Source: an uncultured Aeromonas sp. (GTDB lineage: Bacteria > Pseudomonadota > Gammaproteobacteria > Enterobacterales > Aeromonadaceae). Taken from it: a DNA stretch of 36,524 nucleotides. Every line of letters begins with the position of its first letter. Positions within the stretch are counted from its first letter, which is position 1. A model generated the notes under the pieces. That model worked only from the letters and a program-made list of their open reading frames with translations. It made no database searches and was not told the origin of the DNA. The translations under genes and the position numbers were made by a program. The DNA is taken from assembly GCA_945957575.1 (NCBI GenBank), contig CAMFLW010000020.1, positions 1 through 36,524 of the forward strand. The letters are read 5' to 3'. Positions 23,715 through 32,502 of the stretch are shown piece by piece.

Positions 23715-24464
23715 TTGAAAGCATGGATGCTGGCAGGCCATATGTTGTTGATCCCCTTGAGTGGATGGAGCCAGACTCCCCCACCTGCGGAGGTGATCTT
23801 CCTGACCGCAGCCCCCTCCCCCCTGCGTCCGGTCAAAGATGTCGAGCCCTCCCGGCAAACCGAGGCCGCTCACACGGCGGCAGTCGCCACCAGCGGTAAC
23901 AAACAGATCCAGGTCTATAAATCGGTGCAGCAGAACGGGGTGGTACGCTACTCCGACATGGCGCCCGAACAGGGCCATTACGAACTATTGCTGTTCAACG
24001 ACTGCTTTGCCTGCGACCCCAAATCCAGTGTCAACTGGCAGACCACCGGGCTATTTCTCTATGACTATGCCAGCACCATCAAGGCGGCCGCCAAAACCTA
24101 TCAGGTTGAACCTGCGCTGATCCGGGCGCTGATCCATGCGGAATCTGCCTTCAACCCGCTGGCAGTCTCCCGCAAGGGAGCGATGGGGCTGACCCAGCTG
24201 ATGCCCGCCACGGCACGGGAACTGGGTGTCGGCAATGCCCTGCTGGCGGAGCAGAATATCTTCGGCGGGGTGAAATATCTGGCTGGACTGCTCAAGCAGT
24301 ATGACGGCAACGTGGCACTGGCGACCGCGGCCTACAACGCCGGAACGGGCGCAGTACAAAAACATGGCGGTATCCCGCCCTATGCGGAAACCCGTGCCTA
24401 TGTGGAGCGCGTCCAGCTCCTTCACCTGCGCTATAAAGAGATGCTGCAAGCCAAGGGGCTTTGA
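23715..24464 (+). CDS. Lytic transglycosylase (SLT domain) with N-terminal DUF4124-like segment
   Basis: A 249-residue exported enzyme. A signal peptide covers about residues 1-20. A DUF4124-like segment at about 65-85 (IQVYKSVQQNGVVRYSDMAP) precedes the SLT domain at about 118-240. The catalytic Glu143 is in HAESAFNP, followed by GLTQLMP and AYNAG, the usual goose-lysozyme-like motifs. Such enzymes cleave the glycan strand to form 1,6-anhydro-muramic acid. The start is TTG at 23715: AAGGAG lies seven bases upstream and the signal peptide begins there. A longer frame to 23610 lacks a signal peptide. Confidence 0.9.
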   Translation: MKAWMLAGHMLLIPLSGWSQTPPPAEVIFLTAAPSPLRPVKDVEPSRQTEAAHTAAVATSGNKQIQVYKSVQQNGVVRYSDMAPEQGHYELLLFNDCFACDPKSSVNWQTTGLFLYDYASTIKAAAKTYQVEPALIRALIHAESAFNPLAVSRKGAMGLTQLMPATARELGVGNALLAEQNIFGGVKYLAGLLKQYDGNVALATAAYNAGTGAVQKHGGIPPYAETRAYVERVQLLHLRYKEMLQAKGL

Positions 24465-24693
24465 ACCACACGCCTTTATTTTCCGACAGCAGAAAAAATG
24501 CGTCCACAGGTCTCATGTGGTTCAGTAAAGGTGCTATTGACTACCTTATCGCGGTGCAAAACAACACAAAGTGTTAATGGAATTGTTATTTATGTGCTTG
24601 TAAACCAAGTTCACAACCCCCTCTCCACCAGCAATCCCTCCCGGCTTCGGCTACTCTTGCCGGCGTTAATAACGGGGGACTAACTAAGGAAAA

Positions 24694-24727
24694 ACAAGAA
24701 GCCCACTCGCAAGAGTGGGCTTCTTGT
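24694..24727 (-). terminator. Terminator of the tRNA-Gly operon
   Basis: A perfect 15-bp stem (ACAAGAAGCCCACTC, 24694-24708, with its complement at 24713-24727) with a 4-base loop, followed on the minus strand by a T run. Confidence 0.9.
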
Positions 24728-24735
24728 TATGAAGC

Positions 24736-24810
<75 letters not shown>

Positions 24811-24825
24811 CTGGCATCTGAAATT

Positions 24826-24899
24826 TGGAGCGGGTGATGGGAATCGAACCCACGTATGCAGCTTGGGAAGCTACCGTTCTACCATTGAACTACACCCGC
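24826..24899 (-). tRNA. tRNA-Gly (anticodon CCC)
   Basis: A 74-nt tRNA with encoded CCA. The acceptor is GCGGGTG with CACCCGC, and the anticodon loop TTCCCAA gives CCC. It closely resembles E. coli glyU. It lies 15 bases before the TCC isoacceptor on the same transcript. Confidence 0.95.
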
Positions 24900-24911
24900 G
24901 TCAGGGCTCCT

Positions 24912-24939
24912 ACTATATGCATTTTGCCGCCGATCGCAA
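24912..24939 (-). promoter_or_regulatory. Promoter of the tRNA-Gly operon
   Basis: On the minus strand, TTGCGA (24934-24939) and TATAGT (24912-24917) are 16 bases apart. A GC-rich discriminator (GGAGCCC) follows, as is usual for stringently controlled stable-RNA promoters. Confidence 0.6.
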
Positions 24940-25100
24940 TGCCGCTTTTGCCACTTTTTTCAATAAATCAATCTGTTCGGACAAGGATTGAACAGACGGT
25001 TGCTTTTTCAATCAAACATTTTCAACACAGATAATTTACAAGGTTGCCAAGGCCAAACGGCAAGGATAGTCTTGCGCCACTCGACGCGAGGATGGTGGTA

Positions 25101-26870
25101 ATGGACAAAAAAACGCAAAAACGTCTCTATGGCTGGTTGCGCAAGCAATCGAGCCACGGTCGCCGCTGGATCACGATATCCATCGCTTTTGGCCTGGGTC
25201 AGGGCATTCTAATGGTGGCGCAAGCCTGGCTGCTGGCGACCCTGCTCCACGGCTTTATCATTGAAGGCTCAACGCCTGAGCAATCCATCACACTCTTTAT
25301 TACCCTGCTGCTGGTGACCCTCGGCAAGGCGGCGCTGGCCTACGGCCGCGAAGTGGCCAGTTTCAAGGCGGGCAGCGCAGTGCGCCAGACCATCCGCCAG
25401 CTAGTGCTCGCTCGCTTAAGCCGTCTCGGCCCTGCCTATATCCAGCTCCGTCCGGCTGGTAGCTGGGCCAGCCTGTTGCTGGAACAGATTGAAAACATGC
25501 AGGATTTCTTCTCCCGCTATCTGCCGCAGATGGCCATCGCGGTCTTTATTCCGGTGGTCATTCTGGTGGCCGTGTTCCCGGTCAACTGGGCTGCGGGTCT
25601 GATCCTGCTGGGCACTGCGCCCCTCATCCCCATCTTTATGATCCTGGTGGGTGTGGGCGCCGCCGATGCCAACCGCCGCAATTTTCAGGCGCTGGCTCGT
25701 CTCTCCGGCCACTTCCTCGACCGCCTGAAGGGGCTGCGCACGCTGCAACTCTTTATGCGGACCCAGGCAGAAGGTGACGCCATTCGCGACGCCTCGGAAG
25801 ATTTTCGCGAGCGCACCATGGAAGTGCTGCGCCTGGCGTTTTTGAGCACCGCCGTGCTGGAGTTCTTCGCCGCCATCTCGGTAGCGCTTGTCGCCGTCTA
25901 CTTCGGCTTCTCTTATATCGACCATCTGAACTTTGGTAGCTATGGGGTCAAAGTCAGCCTCTTTACCGGCCTGTTCGTGCTGTTTCTCGCCCCCGAGTTC
26001 TACGCCCCGCTGCGGGAACTGGGTGCCCACTACCACGCCAAGGCACAGGCCATCGGCGCAGCCGAACAGCTGCTCGAATTCCTCGAAGCCGAGGTGAGCG
26101 AGCCTGCCGCAGGAAATGCATCGTTCCATGCCGACAGCCCGGTCAAGGTTGAAGCCAAAGGGCTTGAAGTGCTGAGCGCCGAAGGCAAGGTGCTGGTCGG
26201 CCCCGTCGACTTCACTCTGGAAGCCGGTTCGCGCACCGCCCTCATCGGCGTCAGCGGCGCAGGCAAGAGCTCGCTGGTCAACGCCCTGCTCGGTTTTGCC
26301 CCCTATCGCGGTGAGCTCAAGGTAAACGGGCTGGAGCTCGCCACCCTCGACATGAGCCAGTGGCGCCTGCAGTTAGGCTGGCTCTCGCAAAACCCGCAGC
26401 TGTTCCACGCCTCCTTGCGTGACAACCTGCTGCTGGCCAAGCCAACGGCCAGCGATGCAGAGCTGGAAGATGCCCTGAAACGGGCACAGGCGTGGGAATT
26501 TGCCATGGAGAAGGGGCTCGACTATCCGGTCGGCGATCAGGCGGGCGGCCTCTCGGTCGGTCAGGCCCAGCGCCTTGCCCTGGCGCGAACCCTGCTCAAA
26601 TCGACCCAGCTGATGGTGCTTGATGAGCCGACCGCCAGTCTGGATCGCCACTCCGAGCGCGCCATCATGACCACCCTCGAGCAGGCGATGGCTGGCCAGA
26701 CCCTGCTGATGATCACCCACCGCCTCGACCAGCTTACCAAGATGGACAAGATAATGGTGCTGGCCCGCGGCCAGCTGGTGGAGCAAGGCAGCTTCCAGCA
26801 ACTTAGTTCTGGGCAGGGGCCTTTTGCCCGCCTGCTCTCCCAACGTTCCGGAGGTTCTCTCGATGAGTGA
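25101..26870 (+). CDS. cydD: Heterodimeric ABC exporter subunit CydD (cytochrome bd assembly)
   Basis: A 589-residue fused membrane/ATPase subunit (E. coli CydD 588). Six transmembrane helices occupy about 20-310. The ATPase domain carries Walker A GVSGAGKSS (about 382-390), the signature GLSVGQAQR (about 482-490) and Walker B LMVLDEPTASLD. With CydC it exports thiols (cysteine, glutathione) to the periplasm, and it is needed to assemble cytochrome bd and c-type cytochromes. The start at 25101 fits the family; GAGG lies nine bases upstream. Its end overlaps cydC by eight bases. Confidence 0.96.
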   Translation: MDKKTQKRLYGWLRKQSSHGRRWITISIAFGLGQGILMVAQAWLLATLLHGFIIEGSTPEQSITLFITLLLVTLGKAALAYGREVASFKAGSAVRQTIRQLVLARLSRLGPAYIQLRPAGSWASLLLEQIENMQDFFSRYLPQMAIAVFIPVVILVAVFPVNWAAGLILLGTAPLIPIFMILVGVGAADANRRNFQALARLSGHFLDRLKGLRTLQLFMRTQAEGDAIRDASEDFRERTMEVLRLAFLSTAVLEFFAAISVALVAVYFGFSYIDHLNFGSYGVKVSLFTGLFVLFLAPEFYAPLRELGAHYHAKAQAIGAAEQLLEFLEAEVSEPAAGNASFHADSPVKVEAKGLEVLSAEGKVLVGPVDFTLEAGSRTALIGVSGAGKSSLVNALLGFAPYRGELKVNGLELATLDMSQWRLQLGWLSQNPQLFHASLRDNLLLAKPTASDAELEDALKRAQAWEFAMEKGLDYPVGDQAGGLSVGQAQRLALARTLLKSTQLMVLDEPTASLDRHSERAIMTTLEQAMAGQTLLMITHRLDQLTKMDKIMVLARGQLVEQGSFQQLSSGQGPFARLLSQRSGGSLDE

Positions 26871-28593
26871 TCTGTTGCCGTTTCTGCGCCTCTATCGCCA
26901 ACACTGGCTCAGCCTCACCATTGGTTTGCTGCTGGCGCTGGTGACTCTGGCCGCCGGCATGGGGCTGCTCTCCCTCTCCGGCTGGTTCCTCTCCGCCGCC
27001 GCCGTGGCGGGGATGACCGTTGCGACGACCCATGCCTTTAACTACATGACCCCTGCGGGCGGGGTGCGCTTCTTCTCCATCGTCCGTACCGCCGGTCGCT
27101 GGGGTGAGCGGGTCGTGAGCCACGACGCAACCTTCCGGGTGCTGACCCGACTGCGGGTCTGGTTCTGGCAAAAACTCTCGCCGCTCTCCACCGGTACCCT
27201 GGCCGGTTTTCGTCAGGCGGATCTGCTGAACCGGCTGGTGGCCGACATCGATGCGATGGATCACGTCTACCTGCGGCTGATCACCCCCATAGGCGCGGCC
27301 CTGCTCAGCACCGCCGGACTGGTCTTCTTCCTGTCGTTTTTCGACAGCCGTCTCGCCCTCACCCTGGGTGCCATTCTGCTGTTTGGCATGATCGCCCTGC
27401 CGCTGGTGTTCTACTTCCTCGGCCGTCGCCCCGGTCAGGCGCTGATTGCCGAAAAATCGACTCTGCGCACCCGGATGGTGGACTATCTGGATGGTCAGGC
27501 CGAGCTGCAGATGTTTGCCGCCGCCCCCAAGGCGCTGGTTGAGCTGCAACAGGCCGAGCAGGCGCTGCTAACCGCACAAGCCCACATGGCCAAGGTGAGC
27601 GGGCTTGCCAACTTCTCGGTACAACTGCTGAGCGGCTGGACCCTGACCCTGATGCTCTGGCTGGCCGGTCATGGGGTGGCGGGCGCGGCCCCCGACCCCA
27701 TTACCGCGCTGATGGTCTTTGCTACCCTGGCCAGCTTCGAGGCCCTGATGCCGCTGGCGGGGGCTTTCCAGCACCTCTCCACCAGCCTCACCTCGGCTCG
27801 CCGCCTGAACGAGATCCTGCAAGAGGCAAAAGCCCCCGAGTGGGGCGACGAGCAGACCCACGCCAAGGGTGGCACGCTGCAGATCAATGACCTCTATTTT
27901 GGCTATCCCGGCAACCCCCAGCCGGTGCTGCGTGGCTGCACCCTGCAACTGCACGCTGGTGAGAGGCTGGCGCTGCTGGGCCAGACCGGCTGCGGCAAAT
28001 CGACCCTGATGGGGCTGTTGACCCGGGAGTGGAGCCCGCAGGCTGGCAAGATCCTGCTGGGTGGCAAGCCGCTCACCGACTACAGCGAAGGGGCGCTGCG
28101 CGCCTCCATCTCGGTGGTGAGCCAGCGGGTGCATCTGTTTGCCGATACCCTGCGCGGCAACCTCAAACTGGCCGCCCCGACCGCCACTGACGAGCAGCTG
28201 ATTGCGGTGCTGACCCAGGTTGGCCTTGCCAATCTGCTGGAAGATGAGGCGGGCCTCGGCGCCTGGCTCGGTGACGGTGGCCGTCCCCTCTCCGGTGGTG
28301 AGCGTCGCCGTATCGGCATCGCCCGCGCCCTGCTGCACGATGCGCCGCTCTGGCTACTGGACGAACCGACCGAAGGGCTCGACAGTCAGACCGAGCGGGA
28401 GATCATGGATCTGCTGTTCCGGCTCGGGGCAGATCGCACCTTGCTGCTCATCTCCCACCGTCTGCTGGGGATGGAGCAGATGGACCGAATTGCCCTGATG
28501 GAAGAGGGACAGATCCGCCTCTGCGCTCCTCATGACGAGCTGCTGGCGGATGATTACTACCGCAGCCTCTATCAGCGGCTGGCTCCGGTTTGA
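26863..28593 (+). CDS. cydC: Heterodimeric ABC exporter subunit CydC
   Basis: A 576-residue partner of CydD (E. coli CydC 573). Six transmembrane helices occupy about 15-300. The ATPase domain has Walker A GQTGCGKST (about 372-380), signature LSGGERRRIGIAR and Walker B LWLLDEPTEGLD. The start ATG at 26863 follows GGAGG with eight bases between and overlaps the cydD stop, so expression is coupled. No cydAB genes are in the window. Confidence 0.96.
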   Translation: MSDLLPFLRLYRQHWLSLTIGLLLALVTLAAGMGLLSLSGWFLSAAAVAGMTVATTHAFNYMTPAGGVRFFSIVRTAGRWGERVVSHDATFRVLTRLRVWFWQKLSPLSTGTLAGFRQADLLNRLVADIDAMDHVYLRLITPIGAALLSTAGLVFFLSFFDSRLALTLGAILLFGMIALPLVFYFLGRRPGQALIAEKSTLRTRMVDYLDGQAELQMFAAAPKALVELQQAEQALLTAQAHMAKVSGLANFSVQLLSGWTLTLMLWLAGHGVAGAAPDPITALMVFATLASFEALMPLAGAFQHLSTSLTSARRLNEILQEAKAPEWGDEQTHAKGGTLQINDLYFGYPGNPQPVLRGCTLQLHAGERLALLGQTGCGKSTLMGLLTREWSPQAGKILLGGKPLTDYSEGALRASISVVSQRVHLFADTLRGNLKLAAPTATDEQLIAVLTQVGLANLLEDEAGLGAWLGDGGRPLSGGERRRIGIARALLHDAPLWLLDEPTEGLDSQTEREIMDLLFRLGADRTLLLISHRLLGMEQMDRIALMEEGQIRLCAPHDELLADDYYRSLYQRLAPV

Positions 28594-28666
28594 TATCAGG
28601 CTGATGGGGGTCACACCCTGACACCCGGGCGCAAAACGGGGCTGGTCGCCGCAGGCGGCTGGCCCC

Positions 28667-28672
28667 TATAAT
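28667..28672 (+). promoter_or_regulatory. Consensus -10 element upstream of rcsF
   Basis: A perfect TATAAT lies 85 bases before the rcsF start. No good -35 element is found at 16-18 bases, so this may be an activated promoter. Confidence 0.4.
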
Positions 28673-28756
28673 GTCCCCCTCATTATTCAACAAGATGCCG
28701 ACATGGAGCGCCCGCGCATTTCTACTGTCCTCATCACCGACACAAGATACGAGACG

Positions 28757-29128
28757 ATGAAACGCCTGATCCTGATGATGCCCCTGATTGCCTCCGGCTG
28801 TGCCAACTACGCCTTCAACAGCAATCTGGATAAAGAGAACTTCGACGAATACTTCAAACCCGGTAGCGTGCGCATCTATGAACAGGATGAGCTGGCCAAC
28901 CTCAACTACCTCTACCTCGGCACCATCGAGGGAGAGTCGTGCCAGGCCGATGCCAACCAGCCGGTGCCCAACGCCGGTGAAGCGCGCACCCAGGCGCGCC
29001 GCCGCGCCGCCGACATGGGTGGCAACGGCGTCACCATCGACAAGTGCGCCGAATTCAGCGACACCCCGGGCTGCCTGAAACAGGTGATCTGCTACGGGCA
29101 AGCGCTGAAAGTGGCCGAAGAGAAGTAA
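28757..29128 (+). CDS. rcsF: Outer-membrane stress-sensor lipoprotein RcsF
   Basis: A 123-residue lipoprotein with lipobox IASGC (Cys15). The C-terminal domain matches E. coli RcsF: GSVRIYEQDEL, LGTIEGESCQA, TPGCLKQVICYG, with the four disulfide-forming cysteines at 62, 97, 106 and 112. RcsF senses outer-membrane and peptidoglycan damage and triggers the Rcs phosphorelay. The Pro-rich linker of the E. coli protein is replaced by a shorter acidic segment. No rcsBCD genes are in the window. A longer frame from 28703 would place the lipobox too deep, so I reject it. Confidence 0.88.
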   Translation: MKRLILMMPLIASGCANYAFNSNLDKENFDEYFKPGSVRIYEQDELANLNYLYLGTIEGESCQADANQPVPNAGEARTQARRRAADMGGNGVTIDKCAEFSDTPGCLKQVICYGQALKVAEEK

Positions 29129-29137
29129 CTCGCTGTC

Positions 29138-29524
29138 ATGGCCCTCGCTATCGTTCGCCTTGGCAGCCCACGCCTGCCCGATGAGGGGCTGCGGATCGGC
29201 ACGGTGCGCCGCCCGCCCCGCGGCGTCCCCAAGAGCGAATTTGCCAGCCAGCATTGGTACGATGTCTGGTTCCCCAACCTGGCCCCCAGCAGCGAGACCA
29301 TGAAGCAGGGGCAGGCAGCCGAGACACCCACCCAGTGGGCAGCGTTTGGCAAACAGTACAAGGCCGAGATGGCGCAACCTGCCGCCAGGCACGATCTGGC
29401 GCTGCTGGCCGCCCTCTCTCACACCACCAATCTGTCGGTGGGCTGTTACTGCGAGCAGGAGTCCCGCTGCCATCGCGCCATTTTGAAAGAGCTGCTGGTA
29501 GCTGCGGGGGCCGCCATCCGCTAG
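29138..29524 (+). CDS. DUF488 family protein
   Basis: A 128-residue protein of the DUF488 family. The C-terminal block GCYCEQESRCHRAIL carries the conserved Cys and His residues that may bind a metal. The N-terminus (IVRLGSPR, IGTVRRPPRG) and the central WYDVWFPNLAPS also fit. The function of the family is not settled. It begins nine bases after rcsF and is probably cotranscribed. Confidence 0.82.
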   Translation: MALAIVRLGSPRLPDEGLRIGTVRRPPRGVPKSEFASQHWYDVWFPNLAPSSETMKQGQAAETPTQWAAFGKQYKAEMAQPAARHDLALLAALSHTTNLSVGCYCEQESRCHRAILKELLVAAGAAIR

Positions 29525-29596
29525 GACGGCGAACGAAGACGGAACCATGGGGAATCACGTCAGCCGATCTTTTGTAGCCATCTGATCTGCATAGAC

Positions 29597-29626
29597 AGAG
29601 AGGGCGTCCCGCGGGATACCCTCTCT
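29597..29626 (+). terminator. Terminator after the DUF488 gene
   Basis: AGAGAGGG (29597-29604) and CCCTCTCT (29619-29626) form an outer stem, with an inner TCCC-GC-GGGA stem separated by a small internal loop. It lies between convergent genes. Confidence 0.6.
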
Positions 29627-29683
29627 CGTTGTGTTCGCGCTATCGCAGCAATTTTCGGCAGCAGCGGCTCGATGCGCCCTCTC

Positions 29684-30682
29684 CTATCGCAGACTGGGCT
29701 CCAGCAACTGCTGCCGTAGCGAGGTCTCCTCGGCCTGAGTCATGGTATTCTCCGCCACCCCGGCGGCAGGCTCGATGGCCAGCCAGTGGGCAAGGTCGGC
29801 GGCGGTCTCCTCCAGCGGCCGGAAGTTCAACCCGTGAACGATGGCCGCCTCGGCGCTTATAGAGCCGTAACCGGCAAATTCCGCCTGCGCGCAGGGCAGC
29901 AGGGTGGGATAGCTCTGCCAGGGCTCGATACCGGCCGCCATCAGGGTGGGCCAGGGCAGCCACTCGGGCTGAATGGGGCTGGCGGGCTGCAAGCGGGCGC
30001 TCAACCGCTCCAGCCAGTCACATAGGGTAATACCGGGTTTGAGCAAGTTGAATGTGCCCCCCAACTGCTGCTCGGCGGCCCGCAACACAAACTCGGCGCA
30101 GTCGCGTACATCGAGATACTGCAAGCGATCCTCGCCACTGCCTGGCAACAACCAGGGCCCGCCCTGCTGCACCCGCTTCACCCACCAGGCCATACGGCCG
30201 GTGTGATCATGGGGGCCGCACAGCACGCCCGGACGCAGAATGCAGAGCCGATCGCCCCAGCGAGTGCGATACTCCTGCTCGCACAACACCTTGAGGGGGC
30301 CATAGTCAGTGGGCATTTCGCCTGCGGGGATATCGTGCAGCTGCGCCGACTCGTCCATTCCGGGCAGTGAGAAATCGCGATAGACGCTGATGGTGGAGAT
30401 AAAGATGAGCCGCGCGCAGCGCCCGAGCAGGGCCGCCGACAGGCTCGCTGCCTGCTCTGGCCGATAGCAGCAGGTGTCGATAACCAGATCCCACTGCAAC
30501 CCGGCCCCTTGCAGGGCGCTCAGATTCTGGTCTCTATCGCCGGTGAGCTGTACCAGATCGCGCCAGTCCGGATGCTGGTGCAGGCCACGGTTAAACAGAG
30601 TCACTTCATGGCCCCAATCCAGCGCCAGCGCGGTGAGGTGGCGCCCCAAAAAGCCGGTGCCACCGATAATCAGCAGTTTCAT
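29684..30682 (-). CDS. NAD(P)-dependent epimerase/dehydratase (extended SDR)
   Basis: A 332-residue protein. The Rossmann motif GGTGFLG (7-13) and the active-site YGPLK (Tyr-x3-Lys) mark an extended short-chain dehydrogenase/reductase. The middle region (SVYRDF, LRPGVLCGPHDHTGRMAWWV) resembles nucleotide-sugar epimerases and the RNA-binding-like CSP41 group. The substrate is unknown. The ATG at 30682 has a GGAGAGGG stretch directly before it; an upstream frame to 30712 adds ten residues that do not fit the fold. No sugar-biosynthesis genes are adjacent. Confidence 0.85.
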   Translation of the reverse strand: MKLLIIGGTGFLGRHLTALALDWGHEVTLFNRGLHQHPDWRDLVQLTGDRDQNLSALQGAGLQWDLVIDTCCYRPEQAASLSAALLGRCARLIFISTISVYRDFSLPGMDESAQLHDIPAGEMPTDYGPLKVLCEQEYRTRWGDRLCILRPGVLCGPHDHTGRMAWWVKRVQQGGPWLLPGSGEDRLQYLDVRDCAEFVLRAAEQQLGGTFNLLKPGITLCDWLERLSARLQPASPIQPEWLPWPTLMAAGIEPWQSYPTLLPCAQAEFAGYGSISAEAAIVHGLNFRPLEETAADLAHWLAIEPAAGVAENTMTQAEETSLRQQLLEPSLR

Positions 30683-30892
30683 CCCTCTCCCCCCTTCGGC
30701 GCATCTGCGCACATTTCATCCTGACACGCCTGTTGCCTCCACCCTACGCAACTTGGCGCGCGGGCACAGCCCCCGACTGGCCGGGATGGGACAGGGATCA
30801 CGGCAGCGCCTCAGAAATTGGCGTAATGAGGCCGAGCCTGCGTTTTGGGGCCGCCTGTGCTAAATTGCCGGGGTTTTCAGTCAGGATCCGCC

Positions 30893-31597
30893 ATGAAGTT
30901 TGAAATCGACACCCTCGGGATCATCCGCTCTCCCTACAAGGAGAAGTTCGCCATCCCCCGCCAGCCCGGCCTGGTCAAATCGGCCCGTGCCCGCCTCGAG
31001 CTGCGCCCCCCCTACGATCAGCCGGACGTGCTGCGCGGCATCGAGCAGTTCTCCCATCTGTGGCTCAGCTTCGTCTTTCATCAGACCATGGCGCAGGGGT
31101 GGAATCCGACGGTGCGCCCGCCGCGCCTGGGCGGCAACGAGCGGGTCGGGGTCTTTGCTACCCGCTCCACCTTTCGCCCCAATCCGCTCGGCCTCTCGGT
31201 GGTCGAGCTGCACGGGGTGGGCCGCGAGCGCGGCAAACTCTGGCTGGAGCTGGGTGCCGTCGATCTGCTCGATGGCACCCCCATCGTCGATATCAAACCC
31301 TATATTCCCTATGCCGACAGCCTGCCGGAGGCCCGTGGCGGCTTTGCCCCCGATGCCCCGACCCCGCCGCTGGCGGTGAGCTTCAGCCCGGACGCAGAGT
31401 TGCAGCTGCAAACATGGAGCCAGCGCTACCCCGAGCTGCGCCAGCTGGTGAGCGAAGTGCTGGCACAGGATCCGCGCCCCGCCTACAAGAAGGGCAAGCC
31501 GGATGAGAAGGAGTACGGGGTACGGCTGTTTGACTGTAACGTCCGTTTTCGCATCAGCGAGCCTGCATGTCTGGTCGTGGCCATCGAGCCCGCCTGA
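30893..31597 (+). CDS. trmO: tRNA (N6-threonylcarbamoyladenosine(37)-N6)-methyltransferase TrmO
   Basis: A 234-residue SAM-dependent enzyme that methylates t6A37 of tRNA-Thr, improving ACY decoding. Signature blocks are IDTLGIIRSPYKEKFAIPRQ, the VGVFATRSTFRPNPLGLSVV core and the DLLDGTPIVDIKPYIPYAD block, all close to E. coli TrmO (235). AGGA lies before the ATG at 30893. It was formerly called tsaA/YaeB. Confidence 0.95.
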   Translation: MKFEIDTLGIIRSPYKEKFAIPRQPGLVKSARARLELRPPYDQPDVLRGIEQFSHLWLSFVFHQTMAQGWNPTVRPPRLGGNERVGVFATRSTFRPNPLGLSVVELHGVGRERGKLWLELGAVDLLDGTPIVDIKPYIPYADSLPEARGGFAPDAPTPPLAVSFSPDAELQLQTWSQRYPELRQLVSEVLAQDPRPAYKKGKPDEKEYGVRLFDCNVRFRISEPACLVVAIEPA

Positions 31598-31893
31598 TCC
31601 CGGGCGTGAAGCCGTCATTGGCCCCACAGACGCAATTTCACGCAGCCTTCACGTCACAAGGGGCTTAATGAGCCTGTAAATTGTGTGGCATTGATCAGAC
31701 TATCCACCCGGTTGCCAGTGATACCATACAGACAGTAGAGGGCATCTGCTCTCTGACTGATGCCAGCAGCAGATTGCAGATGTATGACAAGCACGGCAGC
31801 CCGGCTGTTGCAGCCAAGGGCTCTGGCCTCGCCCCGACACGTTTGAGTGCGCGGATGCCACACGGATGTGACAACACTTAGAAGGAACAAACC
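31598..31893. other. Long leader upstream of the cytochrome b561 gene
   Basis: The region has no gene I can support and no terminator for trmO that I can see. It contains several small repeats (GCAGCAGATTGCAG area near 31765) but no recognised regulatory element. It may include the promoter of the b561 gene. Confidence 0.3.
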
Positions 31894-32442
31894 ATGCTGA
31901 TGAACAGTGAACAACGCTACGGCACCCTGAGTCTCGGGCTGCACTGGCTGACCCTGTGGGCCATGATCGCCGTCTATGCCCTGATCGAATTTCGCGACAT
32001 TTTTCCCAAAGGAGACCCGGGGCGGGACCTGATGAAGGAGTGGCACTTCATGCTGGGGCTGCTGATCTTCGCCCTGGTCTTTATCAGACTGGCCCTGCGC
32101 TGGATGAGCCCGACGCCCCGTATCGTGCCCGAGCTCTCCCCCCTGATGCACAAGCTGGCCAAGCTCGCCCATATCGCCCTCTACGGCTTCCTCATTCTGA
32201 CCCCGCTATGTGGCTGGCTGCTGCTGAGCGCCGCCGGCAAGCCCATCCCCTTCTTCGGGTTTGAATTGCCTGCACTGATAGCGCCGAGCCCTGACGCCAA
32301 AGGGTTTATCAAGGAGGTGCATGAGACCCTGGGCAACCTGGGTTACGCCCTGATCGCTCTGCACACTGTGGCCGCCCTCTTCCACCACCATGTGCTCAAG
32401 GACAACACCCTGACCAATATGCTGCCACCGCGCCGCAGCTAA
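31894..32442 (+). CDS. Cytochrome b561 family protein
   Basis: A 182-residue inner-membrane protein with four transmembrane helices and two b-type hemes. The expected heme ligands are His17 (LGLHWL), His51 (WHFMLG), His143 (EVHETLG) and His157 (ALHTVA). It resembles E. coli CybB (176), a superoxide:ubiquinone oxidoreductase, but paralogues (YodB, YceJ) share this layout, so no symbol is given. The start at 31894 has AAGGA eight bases upstream. Confidence 0.9.
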   Translation: MLMNSEQRYGTLSLGLHWLTLWAMIAVYALIEFRDIFPKGDPGRDLMKEWHFMLGLLIFALVFIRLALRWMSPTPRIVPELSPLMHKLAKLAHIALYGFLILTPLCGWLLLSAAGKPIPFFGFELPALIAPSPDAKGFIKEVHETLGNLGYALIALHTVAALFHHHVLKDNTLTNMLPPRRS

Positions 32443-32460
32443 GGCGTTAAAGACAGACAA

Positions 32461-32487
32461 AAGAGGGGGCCACCATGGCCCCCTCTT
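32461..32487. terminator. Bidirectional terminator
   Basis: An 11-bp stem (AAGAGGGGGCC, 32461-32471, with its complement at 32477-32487) and a 5-base loop lie between the convergent b561 and bactofilin genes. Confidence 0.85.
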
Positions 32488-32502
32488 GCTATCCGGCATC
32501 CA

